64,000 bases of DNA. Origin: Streptomyces antibioticus (lineage in GTDB: Bacteria; Actinomycetota; Actinomycetes; Streptomycetales; Streptomycetaceae). The notes below the pieces were generated by a model. That model did no database searches. It was not told where the DNA came from and saw only the letters and a list, made by a program, of their open reading frames with translations. The stretch is from assembly GCF_002019855.1 (NCBI RefSeq), contig NZ_CM007717.1, positions 4,674,657 through 4,738,656 on the forward strand. Reading direction: 5' to 3'. Position 1 is the first letter of the stretch. Each line of letters begins with the position of its first letter. Made by a program: the position numbers and the translations under genes. Of the stretch, positions 1 to 8,031 are shown one piece after another.

Positions 1-165
1 GGCGGGGACGACGACGGACAGGTCGGGGACGGCGGTGCCGGAGGGGGCCGGTGGGGGGTCGGCCGGTGCCGTGTGGGCCGGTGGAGGGTCGGCCGGTGCC
101 GTGTGGGCCGGTGCGGGGCCGGGGAGGTCGCCCGCCCGCTGTTCCAGCGCGCCCTCCGCGCTCAT
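1..165 (-). CDS. N-terminal fragment of an unidentified protein
   Basis: An ATG at 165-163 overlaps the TGA of the GntR gene (ATGA), and the frame stays open to the window edge (55 codons). The N-terminus begins MSAEGALEQRAGD and then carries a proline/alanine-rich stretch with two copies of PAHTAPADPP before a hydrophobic SVVVPA. The coupling to the GntR gene suggests the two are co-transcribed. The family cannot be recognised from this fragment; the low-complexity leader is probably a disordered N-terminal extension. Confidence 0.6.
   Translation of the reverse strand, partial: MSAEGALEQRAGDLPGPAPAHTAPADPPPAHTAPADPPPAPSGTAVPDLSVVVPA
51..110. repeat. Two 30-bp direct repeats
   Basis: Copies at 51-80 and 81-110 differ at one base. 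They are in frame with the partial minus-strand gene and encode its duplicated PAHTAPADPP segment, so this is an in-frame tandem duplication inside a coding region. Confidence 0.85.
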
Positions 166-863
166 CCGGCCGCCAGGCGCTCGATCAGCGCGACGGAGTC
201 GGCGTTGTACGCGGCGAGCATCGCGCGGGCGGTGCCGGTGTCCTGGCGGTACAGGGCGTCCACGAGGTCGGTGTGCCCGGACCACAGATGACCGCGCAGA
301 TCGCTCAGCCGGCGCAGATGCTGCACCGTGCACACCCAGGTCTGCACCCGCAGCCGGTGCAGGAAGTCGGCGAGGTAGGGGTTGCCGAACAGGGCGGACA
401 GCTCCCGCCAGAAGCGCAGGTCGTAGCCGATCAGCACGGTGAGGTCGCCGGCGGTCGCGGCCCGCTGGGCCTCCTCGCCGCGCCGCCGCACCCCGGCGAC
501 GGCGGCCGCTATCCGGGGGTCGTCGGGGTGGTGGAAGCGTTCGCTGTCCTGCTCCATGCGCAGGAACATCCCCTCGATGATCAGGGCGCGGGCCTCGATC
601 ATGCCCCGGTAGTCGGCGACCGAGTACGCGTGCACCCGGAAGCCGCGGTGCTGGTCGGCCTCCAGCAGCCCCTGCGCCGAGAGGTCCACCAGCGCCTCGC
701 GGACCGGGGTGGCGGAGACGCCGTACTGCTCGGCGATCTCCTTGACGGTGAACTCCTGCCCGGCCTGGAGCCGTCCCGCCAGCACCTCGTCGCGGAGCGC
801 GTCGGCGATCTGCTGCCGCAGGGTGCTGCGCGTCACGGCGCCGTTGCCACTGCTGCCGGGCAT
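162..863 (-). CDS. GntR family transcriptional regulator (FadR/FCD subfamily)
   Basis: A 233-residue DNA-binding regulator. The N-terminal winged helix spans about residues 10-75 (TLRQQIADALRDEVLAG, then the recognition helix around VSATPVREAL). An all-helical FCD ligand domain follows, about 85-225, with the RGHLWSGHTDLVDAL segment typical of metal/carboxylate-binding FCD folds. The frame is open to 920, but ATG 863 is preferred: it has a GGGAG upstream, and the longer version would run through a perfect inverted repeat that looks like an operator. It follows the aminotransferase gene on the same strand and is coupled (ATGA) to the next gene, so it probably controls an amino-acid or amine catabolic operon. 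The effector is unknown. Confidence 0.9.
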   Translation of the reverse strand: MPGSSGNGAVTRSTLRQQIADALRDEVLAGRLQAGQEFTVKEIAEQYGVSATPVREALVDLSAQGLLEADQHRGFRVHAYSVADYRGMIEARALIIEGMFLRMEQDSERFHHPDDPRIAAAVAGVRRRGEEAQRAATAGDLTVLIGYDLRFWRELSALFGNPYLADFLHRLRVQTWVCTVQHLRRLSDLRGHLWSGHTDLVDALYRQDTGTARAMLAAYNADSVALIERLAAG

Positions 864-893
864 GTTCGGGGTGTCTCCCTCGTACGGGTCGAT

Positions 894-923
894 GGCGTGC
901 TCGCCGTTGTGTACGAGCACGCC
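894..923. promoter_or_regulatory. Perfect 10-bp inverted repeat upstream of the GntR gene
   Basis: The arms GGCGTGCTCG (894-903) and CGAGCACGCC (914-923) are perfectly complementary around a 10-nt spacer. A FadR-type half-palindrome TTGTGTACGA (907-916) lies inside it and fits the general FadR-subfamily operator form TnGT..ACnA. It lies 31-60 bases upstream of ATG 863, as expected for autoregulation. It could instead be an mRNA hairpin. Confidence 0.5.
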
Positions 924-1042
924 ACCTTACGCGTTCGAGGAATTCAAGAGCCGGTGCGAACGGGGCGCGAAACATGTGCGCCGCCTGTCACTCCACTCTC
1001 GGCTCTCTGTCAGCCCTCCGTCGGCCCTCTGTACCCCTCTCC

Positions 1043-2401
1043 TCACCCCTCCGTGTGCGCGTCGGCCGCCGTGAGGGCCGCGTCCAGGGCCGCGAGGCCC
1101 TCCTTCAACTCGGCCTCGCCGGTGTTCAGCGGCGGCACGAAGTGGGTGCGGTTCATGTTCACGAACGGCCACACGCCGGCCTGCTTGGCGGCGGCGGCGA
1201 AGGCGGCCATCGGCGCGTTGGCCTCGCCGGACGCGTTGTACGGCACCAGCGGTTCGCGGGTCTCGCGGTTCTTGACCAGTTCGAGCGCCCAGAACATGCC
1301 GACGCCGCGCACCTCGCCGACGCTCGGGTGCCGTTCGGCGAGTTCCCGCAGGCCGGGCTCGACGACGGACGCGCCCAGGTTCCGGGCGTTCTCGACGACG
1401 CCCTCCTCCGCCATGACGTTGATCGTCGCGACGGCCGCGGCGCAGGCCAGCGGGTGCCCGGAGTAGGTCAGGCCGCCGGGGTAGGCGCGCTTGCCGAAGG
1501 TCTCCGCGATGGCGCCGGAGATGGCGACGCCGCCGAGCGGGACGTATCCCGAGTTCACGCCCTTGGCGAAGGTCATCAGGTCCGGGACGACCCCGAAGAG
1601 GTCGGCGGCGAACCACTCACCGGTGCGCCCGAACCCGGCCATCACCTCGTCCAGGACGAAGACGATCCCGTACTTGTCGCAGATCTCCCGCACGCCCGCG
1701 AGATAGCCGGGCGGCGGGACCATGATCCCGGCGGTGCCGGGGACGGTCTCCAGGATGATCGCGGCGATCGTGGCGGGCCCCTCGAAGGCGATCGTCGTCT
1801 CCAGGTGCTCCAGCGCCCGCGCGCACTCCTGCTCCTCGGTCTCGGCGTAGAAGCGCGAGCGGTACAGGTACGGCGCCCAGAACCGTACGACCCCGGCGGA
1901 GCCGCTGTCGGAGGGCCAGCGACGGGGGTCGCCGGTGAGGTTGACGGCCTGCTGCGTACCGCCGTGGTACGAGCGGTAGGCCGAGAGCACCTTGGGGCGG
2001 CCGGTGTGCAGGCGGGCCATGCGGATCGCGTGCTCGACGGCGTCGGCGCCGCCGTTGGTGAAGAAGATCTTGTCCAGGTCGCCGGGGGTCCGCTCGGCGA
2101 TCAGCCGGGCGGCCTCGGAGCGGGACTCGACCGCGAAGGCGGGCGCGAAGGTGGTCAGGCGCGCGGCCTGCTCCTGGATCGCGGCGACGACCTTCGGGTG
2201 CTGGTAGCCGATGTTGGTGTAGACGAGCCCGCTGGTGAGGTCGAGGTACCGCTTGCCCTCGTAGTCCCAGAAGTACGACCCCTCCGCGCCGGCCACGGCG
2301 AGCGGGTCGATGAGGTCCTGCGCTGACCAGGAGTGGAAGACGTGCGCGCGGTCGGCGGCCTTCACGGCCGCGCCGGCCCGGGGGTCGGTCTGAGGGGTCA
2401 T
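1043..2401 (-). CDS. Class III PLP-dependent aminotransferase (aspartate aminotransferase family)
   Basis: A cytosolic 452-residue fold-type I aminotransferase of the omega-amino-acid:pyruvate/4-aminobutyrate group. Visible features: the cofactor-contacting SYHGG at 144-148, the invariant Asp251 in VLDEVMAGFGRTG, and the Schiff-base Lys280 in MTFAKGVNSGYVPLGG. The start is set by ATG 2401, where homology begins (MTPQTDPRAG); the longer open frame to 2947 overlaps the divergent DJ-1 gene and is spurious. The divergent spacer (2402-2585) carries two palindromes. With the downstream GntR regulator it probably forms an amine or amino-acid utilisation unit. The amino donor cannot be predicted. Confidence 0.92.
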   Translation of the reverse strand: MTPQTDPRAGAAVKAADRAHVFHSWSAQDLIDPLAVAGAEGSYFWDYEGKRYLDLTSGLVYTNIGYQHPKVVAAIQEQAARLTTFAPAFAVESRSEAARLIAERTPGDLDKIFFTNGGADAVEHAIRMARLHTGRPKVLSAYRSYHGGTQQAVNLTGDPRRWPSDSGSAGVVRFWAPYLYRSRFYAETEEQECARALEHLETTIAFEGPATIAAIILETVPGTAGIMVPPPGYLAGVREICDKYGIVFVLDEVMAGFGRTGEWFAADLFGVVPDLMTFAKGVNSGYVPLGGVAISGAIAETFGKRAYPGGLTYSGHPLACAAAVATINVMAEEGVVENARNLGASVVEPGLRELAERHPSVGEVRGVGMFWALELVKNRETREPLVPYNASGEANAPMAAFAAAAKQAGVWPFVNMNRTHFVPPLNTGEAELKEGLAALDAALTAADAHTEG

Positions 2402-2519
2402 GGCGCGAGCGTAGATGTCCGCGATGCGGAAGCGGTATCGGCGTCCTGTCTGCGGTCGGGGCCTTTCCGCGACAGGTTGTCGGGCGTGGGGGAGCGCGTG
2501 GGGGAGCGGGGAGCAGGGA

Positions 2520-2555
2520 TTGACAGCATGCTGCATAACTGACAGCATCCTGTCA
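2520..2555. promoter_or_regulatory. Two tandem TGACAG palindromes, candidate MarR operator/promoter
   Basis: The palindrome TGACAGCATCCTGTCA (2540-2555) has perfect 6-bp arms. A related copy TGACAGCATGCTGCAT (2521-2536) lies 19 bp upstream, about two helical turns. A perfect -35 hexamer TTGACA (2520-2525) overlaps the first copy. They sit between the aminotransferase start and the DJ-1/MarR operon, so one repressor could control both directions. The assignment to the MarR protein is inference. Confidence 0.6.
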
Positions 2556-2585
2556 TACGAAGAAACACCGGACCTTGGAGGAACG

Positions 2586-3191
2586 ATGAGCCGCAAGCCC
2601 GTGTATCTCGCCGTGTACGACACGTTCGCCGACTGGGAGACGGGGCACGCGACGGCGTACCTCGCGCGGGGCGGGTACGAGATCCGCACCGTCGGCCCGT
2701 CCACGGACCCGGTGACCAGCATCGGCGGGCTGCGTGTCCGGCCCGACCTGGCACTGGACGACGTACGCCCCGAGGACGGCGCCCTGCTGATCCTCCCGGG
2801 CGCCGACCTGTGGGACACCTCGGACGACCTCGCGCCCTTCGCCCGCACGGCCCGCGCGTTCCTCGCCGCGGGCACGCCGGTCGCGGCGATCTGCGGGGCC
2901 ACCGCGGGGCTCGCCCGCGAGGGCCTGCTCGACGACCGGGACCACACGAGCGCGGTCTCCTTCTACCTGGCCGCGACGGGCTACGACGGCGGCGGACGGT
3001 ACGTCGAGAAGGACGCCGTCACCGACCGGGGCCTGATCACCGCGGGCCCCACCGAGCCGGTCGCGTTCGCCCGTGAGGTCCTCGGGCTGCTCGGGGTGTA
3101 CGAGGGCGAGGTGCTGGACGCCTGGTACCGGCTGTTCCACGACTCCGACCCGGAGGCGTACGCCGTCCTGGAGAAGGCCGGGGCGCGGTGA
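2586..3191 (+). CDS. DJ-1/PfpI family protein (type 1 glutamine amidotransferase-like)
   Basis: 201 residues with the class I amidotransferase-like fold. The nucleophile-elbow cysteine is Cys103 in AAICGATAGLA, preceded by the strand LLILPGADLWD (68-78). ATG 2586 has a clear GGAGG 6 bases upstream, so the longer frame from 2415 is not used. Its stop overlaps the start of the MarR gene (GTGA), indicating coupled translation. DJ-1/PfpI members include chaperone/glyoxalase-type and protease-like proteins; pairing with MarR suggests a stress or reactive-compound response. No more specific activity can be claimed. Confidence 0.9.
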   Translation: MSRKPVYLAVYDTFADWETGHATAYLARGGYEIRTVGPSTDPVTSIGGLRVRPDLALDDVRPEDGALLILPGADLWDTSDDLAPFARTARAFLAAGTPVAAICGATAGLAREGLLDDRDHTSAVSFYLAATGYDGGGRYVEKDAVTDRGLITAGPTEPVAFAREVLGLLGVYEGEVLDAWYRLFHDSDPEAYAVLEKAGAR

Positions 3192-3655
3192 GCGACCGGG
3201 AACCCCAGGAGTTGCTGAGCGGCAGCGCCCTCGCGGTCTTCCGCCTCAACGGCCAGTTCCTCGCCGTCGCCGAGGAACTGGCCCGCCCGGCCGGCCTCAC
3301 CGCCGCCTGGTGGCAGGTGCTCGGCGCGGTGCTCGGCGAGCCGCTGCCGGTGTCCGGGATCGCCCGCGCCATGGGCATCACCCGCCAGAGCGTCCAGCGC
3401 ATCGCCGACCTCCTGGTCGACCGCGGCCTGGCCGCATACCACCCCAACCCGTCCCACCGCCGAGCCAAACTCCTGGCCCCCACCCCGGAGGGCCGAACAG
3501 CGATCACCCGCATCGACCCGGGCCACGCGGCTTTCGCGACCCGCCTCTCCGAGGCATACGGCGAGCAGGACCTGGCAGCCCTGGTAGCGGGCCTGCACCG
3601 CCTGACCCGGGTCTTGGAGGAACTGGGTCCCCCGACGCCCGCCGAGCTGGAATGA
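3188..3655 (+). CDS. MarR family winged-helix regulator
   Basis: 155 residues. The winged helix lies at about 35-105: GLTAAWWQVLGAVLGEPLPV, then the recognition segment IARAMGITRQSVQRIADLL, and the wing YHPNPSHRRAKLLAPT with the basic residues expected for minor-groove contact. GTG 3188 overlaps the stop of the DJ-1 gene. It most likely represses its own operon through the palindromes at 2521-2555. The ligand is unknown. Confidence 0.92.
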   Translation: MSDREPQELLSGSALAVFRLNGQFLAVAEELARPAGLTAAWWQVLGAVLGEPLPVSGIARAMGITRQSVQRIADLLVDRGLAAYHPNPSHRRAKLLAPTPEGRTAITRIDPGHAAFATRLSEAYGEQDLAALVAGLHRLTRVLEELGPPTPAELE

Positions 3656-3685
3656 CCGGGTCCACCGACGGACGTCGGCCCGGTC
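3654..3685 (+). terminator. Hairpin terminator at the end of the MarR operon
   Basis: Outer arms GACCGGG (3654-3660) and CCCGGTC (3679-3685) enclose an inner perfect stem CCGACG/CGTCGG (3665-3670/3673-3678). It begins within the MarR stop codon. No long T-run follows, as is common for Streptomyces terminators. Confidence 0.65.
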
Positions 3686-3780
3686 CTGTTACGCAATCGT
3701 GGACCCCGTGTCGCCCGTCTCCCCGAAAAGGCCGATTATCCTCGCCCCGATCGCATGTGTGGGGAGAAGGTGAGGCGGCG

Positions 3781-5625
3781 ATGGAGAAGCTGGGCCCGGG
3801 GGATCCGCAGCGGATCGGCGCCTATCGGCTGCTGGGCCGGCTCGGTGCCGGTGGGATGGGGCAGGTCTACCTCGCGCGTTCGGACCGGGGGCGGACCGTC
3901 GCGGTCAAGCTGGTGCGGACGGAACTGGCGGCCCGGGAGGAGTTCCGGGCCCGGTTCCGGCAGGAGGTGCGCAACGCCCAGCGGGTCGGTGGCTACTGGA
4001 CCGCGCCCGTCCTCGACGCCGACACCGAGGCCGCCGTGCCCTGGGTCGCCACCGGCTATGTCGCGGGGCCGAGCCTCCAGCAGGTCGTCGGCACGGACTT
4101 CGGCCCGCTGCCCGAGCGTTCGGTGCGCATCCTCGGCGCCGGACTCGCGCACGCCCTCACCAACATCCACGCCGCCGGGATCGTCCACCGCGACCTCAAG
4201 CCGTCCAACGTGATGCTCACCATCGAGGGCCCCCGCGTCATCGACTTCGGTGTCGCGCGGGCCCTGGAGTCGGTGTCCGAGAGCGGTCTGACCATGACCG
4301 GCGCGGTGATCGGCTCGCCCGGTTTCATGGCGCCCGAGCAGGTCCGCGGCGAGGCGGTCACCCCGGCCAGCGACGTCTTCTGCCTGGGCTCCGTCCTCGC
4401 CTACGCCGCCACCGGCACCCTCCCCTTCGGCGGCACCGAGAGCGGAGTGCACGCCCTGCTGTTCCGGGTCGCCGAGGAGGAACCGGACCTCGAAGGCGTC
4501 CCCGGCGGCATAGCCGAGCTGGTCCGGGCCTGCCTGGCCAAGGACCCGGCGGACCGGCCCTCGCTGGCCTGGATCCTGGAGCGCACGGGCGTCCAGGACA
4601 CCGTCACCGACGGCCACTCCCGTGACCCCTGGCTGCCGGGCGCGCTGGTCGCCCAGCTCGGCCGGCACGCCGTACAACTGCTGGACGCGGAGGACCCGGA
4701 CGCCACGCCCGAGCACGGCGGACGGCAGGGCGACGACGCCTCCGGCGACCGGATCCGCACGATGGTCGCCCCCCGTCCGCCCCAGGCACCCGCCGCGCAC
4801 CCGGCGTACGGCGGCGGCCCGCAGCAGCACCCGCAGCCCCCCGCCTTCCCCCAGCAGCACCAGCCGTCCGCCCCCTGGCCGACGACCCCCGCCCAGCACA
4901 ACCCGTACACCACGCCGAACGCCCACCACTCGTACACCCCGCACAACGCGTACGCCCCGCACCCCGGCCAGCCCGCCGCCCCCGGCCGGGCCGTGCAGCC
5001 CTTCGACCCCTTCGGCCCCGCCGCCCCGCACGTCCCCGGCTTCGAGGAGCCGGAGTCGCCGCGCTGCGGCCGCGGCACCGTCCTGCTCGTGGTGATCGCC
5101 GTGATCGTGGCGCTCGCGGCCGGCGGCTCGGTGTACGCCTACCTGAACGGCGACGACGGCGGGACCACGGCCACCCCGACCGGCGCCCGTACCTCCGCCG
5201 CGGCCGGCCCGGACACCCCCGACCCCGCCGCCACGGACGAGGAGTCGGCGTCCCCGTCCCCGTCCTCCTCGAAGAAGGAGAAGGGCACGGTCCCGGACGG
5301 CTACCTCGGCGTCTGGACCGCCAGCATCGACAACGAGACCGGCAACAACACCCGCCGCCTCACCCTCACCCAGGGCGAGGTGGGCGACGCGGTCCTCACC
5401 CTGATCGCCGACGGCGACTCCTACCACTGCGAGTTCACCGCGAAGCTCGCGGCGAAGCCCAACGGCTCGGGTCCCCTGGAGATCGGCCCGTCCACGGTCA
5501 CCACCGGCCGCCCCCTGTCCTCCTGCACCCCGGGCGCCGCCACCCAGATCAGCCTGCTGTCGGACGGTCGCCTCCAGCGCGTCAACGGGGAGACCGGCGA
5601 GAAACTCACCTACACCCGCCGCTGA
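3781..5625 (+). CDS. Membrane serine/threonine protein kinase (Hanks type)
   Basis: 614 residues. The cytoplasmic kinase domain (about 15-275) has the P-loop GAGGMG (22-27), ATP-binding Lys43, catalytic HRDLKPSN (Asp138), DFG (155-157) and APE (184-186). A long Pro/Gln/His-rich linker follows (about 310-430), then one transmembrane helix near 433-455. The extracellular part is a Thr/Ser/Pro stalk and a roughly 100-residue compact domain with two cysteines. There are no PASTA repeats, so it is not a PknB-type muropeptide sensor. ATG 3781 is chosen because homology to the kinase starts there; the upstream open frame overlaps the MarR gene. The next gene on the plus strand is ybaB. Confidence 0.93.
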   Translation: MEKLGPGDPQRIGAYRLLGRLGAGGMGQVYLARSDRGRTVAVKLVRTELAAREEFRARFRQEVRNAQRVGGYWTAPVLDADTEAAVPWVATGYVAGPSLQQVVGTDFGPLPERSVRILGAGLAHALTNIHAAGIVHRDLKPSNVMLTIEGPRVIDFGVARALESVSESGLTMTGAVIGSPGFMAPEQVRGEAVTPASDVFCLGSVLAYAATGTLPFGGTESGVHALLFRVAEEEPDLEGVPGGIAELVRACLAKDPADRPSLAWILERTGVQDTVTDGHSRDPWLPGALVAQLGRHAVQLLDAEDPDATPEHGGRQGDDASGDRIRTMVAPRPPQAPAAHPAYGGGPQQHPQPPAFPQQHQPSAPWPTTPAQHNPYTTPNAHHSYTPHNAYAPHPGQPAAPGRAVQPFDPFGPAAPHVPGFEEPESPRCGRGTVLLVVIAVIVALAAGGSVYAYLNGDDGGTTATPTGARTSAAAGPDTPDPAATDEESASPSPSSSKKEKGTVPDGYLGVWTASIDNETGNNTRRLTLTQGEVGDAVLTLIADGDSYHCEFTAKLAAKPNGSGPLEIGPSTVTTGRPLSSCTPGAATQISLLSDGRLQRVNGETGEKLTYTRR

Positions 5626-5705
5626 CCTCCGGCCACGGGGCCGCTCAGCGCGGCTCTGGTGGTGGCGGGGCGCCTTGTGCGGTCACGCCCGCGGGGCCCT
5701 GGGCC

Positions 5706-5935
5706 GGTGGGTCGTTCAGCGTGGCTCTGGGGGTTGCTGGCGTGGCATGTTCGGCCGGGCGCTCGCCCCCGGCGGTAGCGGGAAGCGCCCCGTCCTGGCG
5801 GTGCGGTCGGCCGCGCCCGCCGCCGCCCCGGCCGGTGGGTCGTTCAGCGTGGTTCCGGTGGTCGTTGGCGTGGCATGTTCGGTCTGGCGTTCGTCCCCGG
5901 TGGCAGTGGGAAGCGGCCCGGGCCGCCGGTGCCCT
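5706..5935. repeat. Two diverged ~100-bp direct repeats spanning the SLATT gene 3' end
   Basis: The segment from 5834 (GGTGGGTCGTTCAGCGTGG...) recurs from 5706, 128 bp away, with scattered substitutions; a weaker third piece starts near 5648. The upper copy contains the stop and last roughly 24 codons of the minus-strand SLATT gene. The lower copy, in another frame, still encodes a near-identical tail (GRFPLPPG...RPNMPRQ..PEPR). The 3' end and following spacer were therefore tandemly duplicated. Confidence 0.85.
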
Positions 5936-6599
5936 CCGCCCGGCCCCCGAAGCCGTTCGCCGCCTGGATGCCGAGCGGCGCCGACCCGGTCCTGAACTCG
6001 ACCATCCAGTCCGCCGTCTCCGCGCGCACCAGCTCGGTCATGTCCTCGGAGAACCTGCGCAGCACCCCCAGGCACCGCTCCGCCGCCTCGCTCGCCGTCC
6101 CCTCCGCCGGGCCCAGCACCTCCCGCACCCCCTCCGACGCCCAGTCGAACTGGAGCACCTGGAGCCTGCGCTGCACCGCCTGCGCCGTCGCCACGTCCCG
6201 CATCCACCCGGACGTCACCCCGAAGAACCGGTCCACCCCCACACACGCCACCGCCACCAGCAGCGCCAGATACCCCCACGGCGCCGACCCGCTCAGCACC
6301 CCGGTCAGATCCAGCAGCGGCAGCGCCGCCCCGGTCACCGCCCCCGCCGCCGCCCCGCCGCGCAGCGCCCGCGCGCCGCGCCGCTTCCACACCCGGTCGG
6401 AGAGATACCAGGCCGCGGTCTGGAGCGCCCCGCGCTCCACCCACCGGTACAGCTCGTCCAGCCGCTCCGCGGGCTCGCCCCAGTCCCCGAGCGGCAGCGT
6501 CCGCCCGGTCAGATCGCCCGGCCGCAGCCCGGCCGCGCCCTCACCGCCCCGCCCGTCCTGAGGCGGACCCTCGGGCTGCATCTCCGGCTGCTGCGCCAC
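5844..6599 (-). CDS. SLATT-domain membrane protein
   Basis: About 251 residues. A hydrophilic N-terminus is followed by an amphipathic helix (RLDELYRWVERGALQTAAWYL), two transmembrane helices around LPLLDLTGVLSG and YLALLVAVACVGV, and a long helical C-terminal region ending in a Pro/Arg-rich tail. This matches SLATT proteins (SMODS and SLOG-associating two-TM proteins), which are predicted pore-forming effectors in some nucleotide-signal conflict systems. No nucleotidyltransferase or SLOG partner is nearby, so a housekeeping role is equally possible. GTG 6599 is preferred because GGGAG lies 6 bases upstream; ATG 6581 is the alternative. The 3' end is tandemly duplicated. Confidence 0.75.
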   Translation of the reverse strand: MAQQPEMQPEGPPQDGRGGEGAAGLRPGDLTGRTLPLGDWGEPAERLDELYRWVERGALQTAAWYLSDRVWKRRGARALRGGAAAGAVTGAALPLLDLTGVLSGSAPWGYLALLVAVACVGVDRFFGVTSGWMRDVATAQAVQRRLQVLQFDWASEGVREVLGPAEGTASEAAERCLGVLRRFSEDMTELVRAETADWMVEFRTGSAPLGIQAANGFGGRAEGTGGPGRFPLPPGTNARPNMPRQRPPEPR

Positions 6600-6610
6600 C
6601 CGGCACTCCC

Positions 6611-6752
6611 AACTGATCCCGACTGATCCCGAACTGATCCCGACTGATCCGACCGATCCCGGCCAGTCACGACTGATCCCGGCCGATCCCGGCCGACTCG
6701 GCCTGTCCCGAACGGAACGCGAACGGAACGCGAACCGAACGCGAGCCGAACA
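6611..6752. repeat. Short tandem repeats in a divergent intergenic region
   Basis: The spacer 6600-7031 between the SLATT gene and ybaB holds no gene. Its left part contains at least four head-to-tail decamers of the form ACTGATCCCG (6611-6650), degenerate copies to about 6700, then three copies of GAACGGAACGC-type 11-mers (about 6709-6745). The period of 10-11 bp equals one helical turn. The right part (6753-7031) has no recognisable element apart from the ybaB ribosome binding site. Confidence 0.75.
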
Positions 6753-7031
6753 CGGCCGACCGTCACCGATCACGGACGGTGACGCCGCGTGGGACTCCCG
6801 TGACGTCCGATGACACCGATACTGCTGATGCTCCGGATCCTTCCTACCGCCCAATGGGTGGCGAAGAGGAAGGTTTCGCCTGCTTTCCGCCCGGAAGTGG
6901 GCCTTGATCAGGTATACGCCGCCGGGTGAACTCACTCGAAAGAGTGCTGGGGCGACACCCGCACAGAGCACGTAGGCTCGTGCCAGGCGGGAAAACCCGC
7001 CCCCGACGGCGGTACGGAACAGGAGCTGATC

Positions 7032-7373
7032 GTGATTCCCGGTGGTGGCCAGCCCAATATGCAGCAGCTCCTCCAGCAGGCCCAGAAGATGCAGCAGGAC
7101 CTGGCCCGCGCCCAGGAGGAACTGGCGAACACCGAGGTCGACGGCCAGGCGGGCGGCGGTCTGGTGCGGGCCACGGTCACCGGCTCCGGCGAACTGCGCG
7201 GGCTGCGGATCGACCCCAAGGCGGTGGACCCGGAGGACACCGAGACCCTCGCCGACCTGATCGTCGCCGCCGTCCACGCGGCCAACGAGAACGCGCAGAC
7301 GCTCCAGCAGCAGAAGCTCGGCCCGCTCGCCCAGGGCCTCGGCGGCGGCGGTATTCCCGGGCTGCCTTTCTAA
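7032..7373 (+). CDS. YbaB/EbfC family nucleoid-associated protein
   Basis: 113 residues, the usual family size. A glycine-rich start leads into a long helix (NMQQLLQQAQKMQQDLARAQEEL) followed by beta strands (GLVRATVTGSGELRGLRIDP) and a second helix. Family members form dimers that bind DNA without strong sequence specificity. The GTG start has GGAGCTGATC just upstream. It precedes recR, the near-universal arrangement in bacteria, which supports the call. Confidence 0.95.
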   Translation: MIPGGGQPNMQQLLQQAQKMQQDLARAQEELANTEVDGQAGGGLVRATVTGSGELRGLRIDPKAVDPEDTETLADLIVAAVHAANENAQTLQQQKLGPLAQGLGGGGIPGLPF

Positions 7374-7431
7374 GACCGGCCTCCCCCAACTACCGTACGT
7401 TCTCAACGAACCCAGGAAGGACGGCAGTCCG

Positions 7432-8031
7432 TTGTACGAAGGCGTGGTCCAGGACCTCATCGACGAACTGGGGCGGCTGCCCGGCGTCGGTCCCAAGAGC
7501 GCGCAGCGGATCGCCTTCCACATCCTCCAGGCGGAGCCCACCGACGTACGGCGTCTCGCGCAGGCCCTGATGGAGGTCAAGGCGAAGGTCCGCTTCTGCG
7601 CCACCTGCGGCAATGTCGCGCAGGAGGAGCTGTGCGGGATCTGCCGCGACCCGCGCCGCGACCTCACGGTCATCTGCGTCGTGGAGGAGCCGAAGGACGT
7701 CGTCGCGATCGAGCGGACCCGCGAGTTCCGCGGCAAGTACCACGTGCTGGGGGGCGCGATCAGCCCGATCGAGGGTGTCGGACCCGACGACCTGCGGATA
7801 CGAGAACTTCTCGCGCGGTTGGCCGACGGTTCGGTCACGGAGCTGATCCTGGCCACCGATCCGAACCTGGAGGGCGAGGCCACCGCGACGTACCTCGCCC
7901 GCATGATCAAGCCCATGGGCCTGAAGGTCACCCGCCTGGCCAGCGGCCTCCCGGTGGGTGGCGACCTGGAATACGCGGACGAGGTCACTCTCGGCCGCGC
8001 CTTCGAGGGGAGACGACTCCTAGATGTCTGA
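7432..8031 (+). CDS. recR: Recombination mediator protein RecR
   Basis: 199 residues, full family length. Helix-hairpin-helix at the N-terminus (LGRLPGVGPKSAQRIAF), a zinc finger formed by Cys56, Cys59, Cys68 and Cys71, and a Toprim domain with VVEEPKD and ATDPNLEGEATATYL. RecR acts with RecO/RecF to load RecA at gaps. The start is TTG 7432 with AGGAAGG 11 bases upstream; no ATG or GTG is available at the conserved N-terminus. Its end overlaps the DUF5063 gene by 8 bases. Confidence 0.97.
   Translation: MYEGVVQDLIDELGRLPGVGPKSAQRIAFHILQAEPTDVRRLAQALMEVKAKVRFCATCGNVAQEELCGICRDPRRDLTVICVVEEPKDVVAIERTREFRGKYHVLGGAISPIEGVGPDDLRIRELLARLADGSVTELILATDPNLEGEATATYLARMIKPMGLKVTRLASGLPVGGDLEYADEVTLGRAFEGRRLLDV

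Noticed and set aside
5716..6444. Second minus-strand frame ending in a SLATT-like tail
   Set aside because: Only its last residues resemble SLATT because the 3' end was duplicated; the rest is the shadow frame of the real gene.
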